Assembly: GCA_907163375.1 (NCBI GenBank)
Contig: CAJQUW010010359.1
Coordinates: 124,001 to 188,000, forward strand
Direction: 5' to 3'
Source of the DNA: Prostheceraeus crozeri
Taxonomy: Eukaryota > Platyhelminthes > Polycladida > Euryleptidae
Length of the DNA: 64,000 nt
Shown: piece after piece, positions 59,961-64,000 of the stretch
Numbering within the stretch: the stretch's first letter is position 1
How the letters are laid out: every line of letters starts with the position of its first letter
The notes under the pieces: generated by a model
The model's database searches: none
What the model saw: only the letters and a program-made list of their open reading frames with translations
What the model was told of the DNA's origin: nothing
Program-made: the position numbers and the translations under genes

Positions 59961-60575
59961 ATAAATTCTGCGTCGTTCATATGTGCGTTCTCATGTTCAT
60001 AGTTCATATTTCTTGTGTACATGTATATGTGTAACCGGCCAGTCTACGCCATTTTCGTTTCGTAAACGAGATATTCAATATTTCGTGAAAAAAGAAAGAA
60101 GAAAAAATTATCGGTCAGCAAAGAATCAAACGCTGAGAGAGAGAGAGATGAGATGCGAATAAATCGATTAATAAACTGACAGAAGAAAGAAATTCAATGT
60201 GCGAATGACGTGATTGTTGATGACAGAAAAAACGACGATAGAAAAGATATCATGAAATCTGATTAATGGTCCATGTTAAAAAAGGAGATTATAAAATCCG
60301 TGATAAGAACGAAATGAAGTCGGGTCGAAAGCTAGCGGGCAGAGATTAAAGGAAACTCTTTCAATTTTTAAAAGAAAGTGGATTATCGTCAAGTCTCAAA
60401 AATTGGTATAAATTAGAAACGATGAGAAATTGACACAATCACAACTACCAACAACAACACATACGACATCTTCAGCAGCTGTTAGAAGAACTCTGGGCTC
60501 TCGCGGTGCAACTTAACTACAGAAATAACAACAACAATTGCCCGCCAGCGAACAACAACACATCAGCGTATACAG

Positions 60576-61754
60576 CGCGGGTGCGCAACCTTCTACAGTT
60601 TTCGGCCGTCATTTCGAAGGCCGAAAGAATCACGGTCGCACTTAATATGTGTGCAGACAACTAGGTCAATCGCCAATCCTATTTATATTGCACCACTCAA
60701 ATTAGCTTTCCATGATGAATGACGCAGTGAAAATCGCATAAAGGCCTACTTATACTTATAAAGGCAAGTTAACCGATGCATGACCGACGGTCATTTTTGA
60801 CCCGAAATTATTTTAAGCTTAAGGTGTTATCACTTCAAAAGTTGAAAGCATGTTTTTGTAGGGGCAACCGAAGGAGAAAAAAACTTAAATAAGCATATAA
60901 GCCTGCCTACCTGGCGTCATTATTGAAGTTATAAAGTATCTTATTATTGCTAATCATGCAGTTCTTTCGCAACCCAAAACGTAAGCCTTAAATTTAATGA
61001 TAAATGCGAAATAAAACACAGCTGAAATTTGTGCATATTCTATTTATGAAAATACACAAAATCTAAATAGGTAGAAATACAATATCTCGTGAAAAATCTA
61101 CTATATCAGTGTAAGACTCAATGACTAACTTGCTGTTGTCCGTCGTTGACCAAGCTTCGAAAATCAGGCACTTGAGAGGATGTCATCAAACGTAAACTAT
61201 TCTCGAGATTATTTTTTTGTCAAGCGCGTCCGGTACTTGTTCTTTATGAAATTTAATTTATAGAACGCTGCCTCGCAGGCGTATGTGCTTCCAAATAGAA
61301 CTAAAACGTTTTAGGACAACTCTCGCAATCATGGATATTCCACAGCTGATTTCCATATTTCATGTAAAATATCATCCCTTTTGAACTGCTTCACAAGACA
61401 ATCATTCGCCTTCAACTCGATCATTTCCATTTAAAGTTCGAATGGAATCTCTTCTATCTGGATCAGGTGCGGCGAGGCAGCGAACTTTATTTTAGGAGCA
61501 AGTGCGTTGAAGTCGTTGAACCGCGCAGTAAATTCGTGGTTGAGCGCATCAAAGACTGTAGCAATGTGACAGAAAGGAACTTCTTCAGGTGAAGGAACAG
61601 TTAGAAGATGACTAGTATGCTATGACGATTGTTTTTCGATTGCCTTGAACTCCAGAAATATTTGCAATATACATGCACAATATTCTTTTTCATTTGCTTC
61701 TCATTGTTACGGCCGCACTTTGCCTCTGCTATGGCCGCAGGTTGCGCATCCCTG
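60576..61754 (-). mobile_element. Inner hAT element, 1.18 kb, with perfect 8-bp target duplication
   Basis: GTATACAG flanks both sides (60568-60575 and 61755-61762). The left end reads CGCGGGTGCGCAACCT and the right end, reversed, CAGGGATGCGCAACCTGCGG. The left CAG has mutated to CGC. It carries the end of a transposase gene, so it is an internally deleted copy. Confidence 0.88.
61150..61600 (-). pseudogene. hAT transposase C-terminus (ZBED/Buster-like), decayed
   Basis: Minus-strand frames read PSPEEVPFCHIATVFDAL, HEFTARFNDFNAL, KIKFAASPHLIQIEEIPFEL, ELKANDCLVKQFKRDD and VLVLFGSTYACEAAFYKL, then KNKYRTRLT. The block ending in LFGST-Y-CE-AF and K-x-x-x-RTRL is the catalytic-Glu and dimerisation region of ZBED-type hAT proteins. 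Several stop codons interrupt it. The N-terminal BED finger and earlier catalytic residues are missing. Confidence 0.82.
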
Positions 61755-62115
61755 GTATACAGCAACACATCGGCGAGCGCAGTTGAAGATTGACGGTATA
61801 AGTGACACTGATATTTATGATATTATTTTGGTATAAATGAGTCCGATCGAATTGAAGTGAAGTCAACATTAAGAAGTGAACTGTAAGTTTAAAGTTTTTC
61901 TTTTATCGTTGCGTATCGTATCTATATAACTATAGTCTTAAAAATTAATATTGTTAATTGTTGTGATTGGACGTTGCGATTTCAATTTTTGTACCAATAG
62001 ATTTATCACAGGTCTATCGAAAAAGTGGAATTGAGGTTTATCAGGGTCAATTCCAATTCCAGTAGATTTGAATATCGTCAATTCCAATTCCGACTTTTCC
62101 AACTCTGACCTTGAG

Positions 62116-63099
62116 AAACATTGAGAATAGCTGTATTCTTCATAGTGTCTGTCATTCTTTCTTATAAACCTACTTGATCATTCTGTCAATTTTGAAAGCA
62201 ACTCCTGTTTACCTTTATCTCACAAATCGACTTTGACAAACATAAAACTGCTACTACAAGGAAGCCATCCAATTCCAAATCCCGGATTCCTGGAAAAAAA
62301 TTGGCAACCCTATACTATAAAATTCATGAAGCAGTTGATTAGCCTGTATCCCAGAGCATGTAACTCATAAATATTTGAAGCTATAATTACTTGGAATTTT
62401 ACCACAGCCGTTAATTTGCTACCATGCAGAAGTCGAGAGAAATTATATGAAATATTTCATAATGCGCACGAAAATTCTTATGCAGTGCTACGTCGGCTAA
62501 AATGATCTTGAAAATCCCTGTCTGGTCTGATCTTTAATCTACTCATTTACATCGTACTATAATATGTTCACGAACAGGGACAACAGAACGGATTTGTCGG
62601 AGAGAAAGTTGCTCTAAACAGCTGTCTGTCTTAACAGCGGAAAGCCATGTGAGAATTAATCTCTCCCATGATAAATGCAAGACTGAACTGAAAAGCATCA
62701 GTTCAGTTCATTCGTCAGTTTCATGAACTGGAAAATAAAAGTTCATTTCAGTGGCAGTAACTAGGAAATACGGTTTGCTAAGCTACTTTGCTTGCCAATG
62801 AACTACTAAGGGTAAGGCTACATGACGAGCTTTTGAGCTACGCTGTAGCCGCGCTGTGAAAATGTTTGTATGTGTTTCAATCGGAGCGGCCACACTAGTA
62901 GCCCCAGTTGCGCTGTGACAGCTTGTCACAGCTAGCTTCGAGCTGTGGCAATTTCTCTCTCAATAGAAACACACGTTTGGAACACCGTGCATTATATAGT
63001 TCTTGTGCTAATCACTTGACTCCTCCATATTTTGACAAAACTTGGCAATGTCCTAAATGCCATGCCTGGCCATGCCAATGCGCTGACGAAATTTCATTG
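62116..63099. other. Non-coding, includes a 21-bp palindrome
   Basis: GCTGTGACA and TGTCACAGC face each other around GCT at 62912-62932, within a GC-richer patch (62815-62990) that may be a small repeat. The frame at 62908-63123 has no recognisable domain. Confidence 0.45.
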
Positions 63100-64000
63100 C
63101 ACATCCCTCACCATCTATCATGATTCCAAGATAGGTGAACGTGTGCACTGTTTCGATTGCATTGTTGATCGAAAGCTCTGCTTTTTTTACTTGTTTCCAC
63201 TATCACCAATTCCTTTGTTTTATCGGTGTTGATCTTGCGGTCACATCTTCCTGCATCTGAAGAAACGAGGTTTAGACTATTCTCCAGCTCACACCAACTT
63301 TCATCCGAAGGTGCCATATCATCGGCAAGGCTTGGGTTGTTGATAGGCCGTCCCTGAATTGACACCCTTGCTGCATTGCTGTAACACGTTCTAGGTATAC
63401 AAAGCAAAATAACAGATCAGAGGGGATAGCCTTGTCTGGAATCCTAGTCTGAACTAGTCACCAGTTTCATTTCCGAGTCTTAACTGCAGCCTATGCACTG
63501 TAGTGCATGCTCTTCAAAATGTGAATAATCTTAGCATCCTCTCCGTATGATTTCAGTTGGCCTACTGCCCACATGGCGTCCTGCGAAATGCTACCGAAAG
63601 CCTTAGAGAAACCGATGAAGCAGACCATCAGCAAGGATCTGTTTCACAATAGTGCGTTCTCTGCGGAGACCTGTTTGTTCTTTTACCAGGAATGGGTCGA
63701 CAGAAGCTTTCAGACGCTCTATGATGATCAATAGGAGCAATTTGCACACGTGGATTATTAGAGATAAGATGCTTGGATCTAGATAGTGCTTAGATAGATT
63801 CTGCATATGCTTAGATTTCCTTTCCTTGACAGCGTCACTATAACCGACATGTTCCATTCATGAGGAACTTTTTCTTCAAATCAAACTATGCTTGACTGCA
63901 TATAATGAGCAGTGCTTATGCCAATTCTACTCCGCCTGCATGTAACATCTTTCCTGTGTTGCCATCTGTACAGGGGGCATTGTGTGGCTTTAGTCTCTTG
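63100..64000 (-). pseudogene. Non-LTR reverse transcriptase (RTE-like), runs off the window
   Basis: Minus-strand pieces read LSLIIHVCKLLLLIIIERLK and DPFLVKEQTGLRRERTIVKQ (63650-63790), then QDAMWAVGQLKSYGEDAKII (about 63520-63580), and RPINNPSLADDMAPSDESW with KINTDKTKELVI (63200-63350). The catalytic box is SLADDM where FADD is expected. Frame changes and stops occur between the pieces. The element continues beyond 64000 at its 5' side. A RTE-like or related group is suggested by the INN-(L)-FADD-type block; the exact clade is unsure. Confidence 0.78.

Larger units (their letters stand above)
59430..62107. mobile_element. hAT-like element, 2.68 kb, with perfect 8-bp target duplication
   Basis: Left end CAGAGCTGGAAAA (59430) and right end, reversed, CAGAGTTGGAAAA (62107). 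ACCTTGAG flanks both sides (59422-59429, 62108-62115). Both subterminal regions repeat AATTCCAATTCC on the plus strand. Its inside contains a non-LTR 3' scrap (59656-59960) and a second hAT (60576-61754). No transposase attributable to this outer element was found. Confidence 0.88.

Noticed and set aside
62908-63123. Cys-containing frame (CPKCHAWPCQC) that resembles a zinc finger
   Set aside because: Considered as a second receptor finger, but spacing does not fit and it overlaps the minus-strand RT remnant.
1-64000. CRISPR array, bacterial operons, rRNA
   Set aside because: The only tandem repeats are the transposon unit, minisatellites and the 193-bp duplication. Introns, metazoan transposons and lack of long intergenic-free coding rule out a prokaryotic source. 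No rRNA sequence recognised.

Overview
This window is eukaryotic. It is AT-rich and almost gene-free, and most recognisable coding sequence is decayed transposable-element (TE) protein. The families are metazoan: Gypsy LTR elements, a DD41D mariner, several hAT elements and L2/CR1-, jockey- and RTE-like non-LTR retrotransposons. One exon encodes the first zinc finger of a nuclear receptor, with a P-box (CESCKTF) of the HR96/DAF-12/NR1J type. That fits an invertebrate, probably a protostome and perhaps an arthropod, but the species cannot be fixed from sequence alone.

Layout. (1) 1-5374: a minus-strand Gypsy element (Gypsy-A) with one complete 515-bp LTR, a tRNA-Gln-type primer site, and a deletion fusing the start of gag to the middle of reverse transcriptase. 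(2) 5375-9852: a second Gypsy (Gypsy-B) whose integrase is split by a mariner (6506-9479), which itself holds a 1.44-kb element with about 460-bp inverted arms (7931-9374) encoding a RING-like plus HTH protein. (3) 8588-21985: a head-to-tail tandem array of 3.96-kb units (three full, one partial). Each full unit carries part of the RING element, one long arm, a mariner end, the Gypsy-B integrase fragment and a 5'-truncated hAT element. The last unit ends at a junction that looks like a hAT excision footprint. (4) 22-34 kb: mostly non-coding, with small palindromic repeats, a 193-bp duplication, a minisatellite, a 3' scrap of a non-LTR element and one possible host terminal exon (30459-30938). 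(5) 34-38.4 kb: two dead non-LTR retrotransposons. (6) 42.2-48 kb: GC-rich inverted ends enclosing a 2.67-kb DNA transposon (42762-45428) with 13-bp inverted ends, a 4-bp duplication, repeated GTTCGTTCGTGAC words and an unfamiliar DDE-like transposase with one stop codon. (7) 48.5-50.7 kb: a minus-strand non-LTR retrotransposon. (8) 51-55.6 kb: a 132-bp hAT MITE with a perfect 8-bp target duplication and two further inverted-end elements. (9) 55740-55853: the nuclear receptor exon. (10) 59430-62107: a hAT-like element with a perfect 8-bp duplication, containing another hAT with its own perfect duplication. (11) 63.1-64 kb: a non-LTR reverse transcriptase running off the window.

The genes do not form a pathway. 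The content is a record of nested insertion, internal deletion, tandem amplification and excision. The best candidates for something undescribed are the 42762-45428 transposon, the RING-HTH long-arm element and the hAT-derived tandem array with its apparent empty site.
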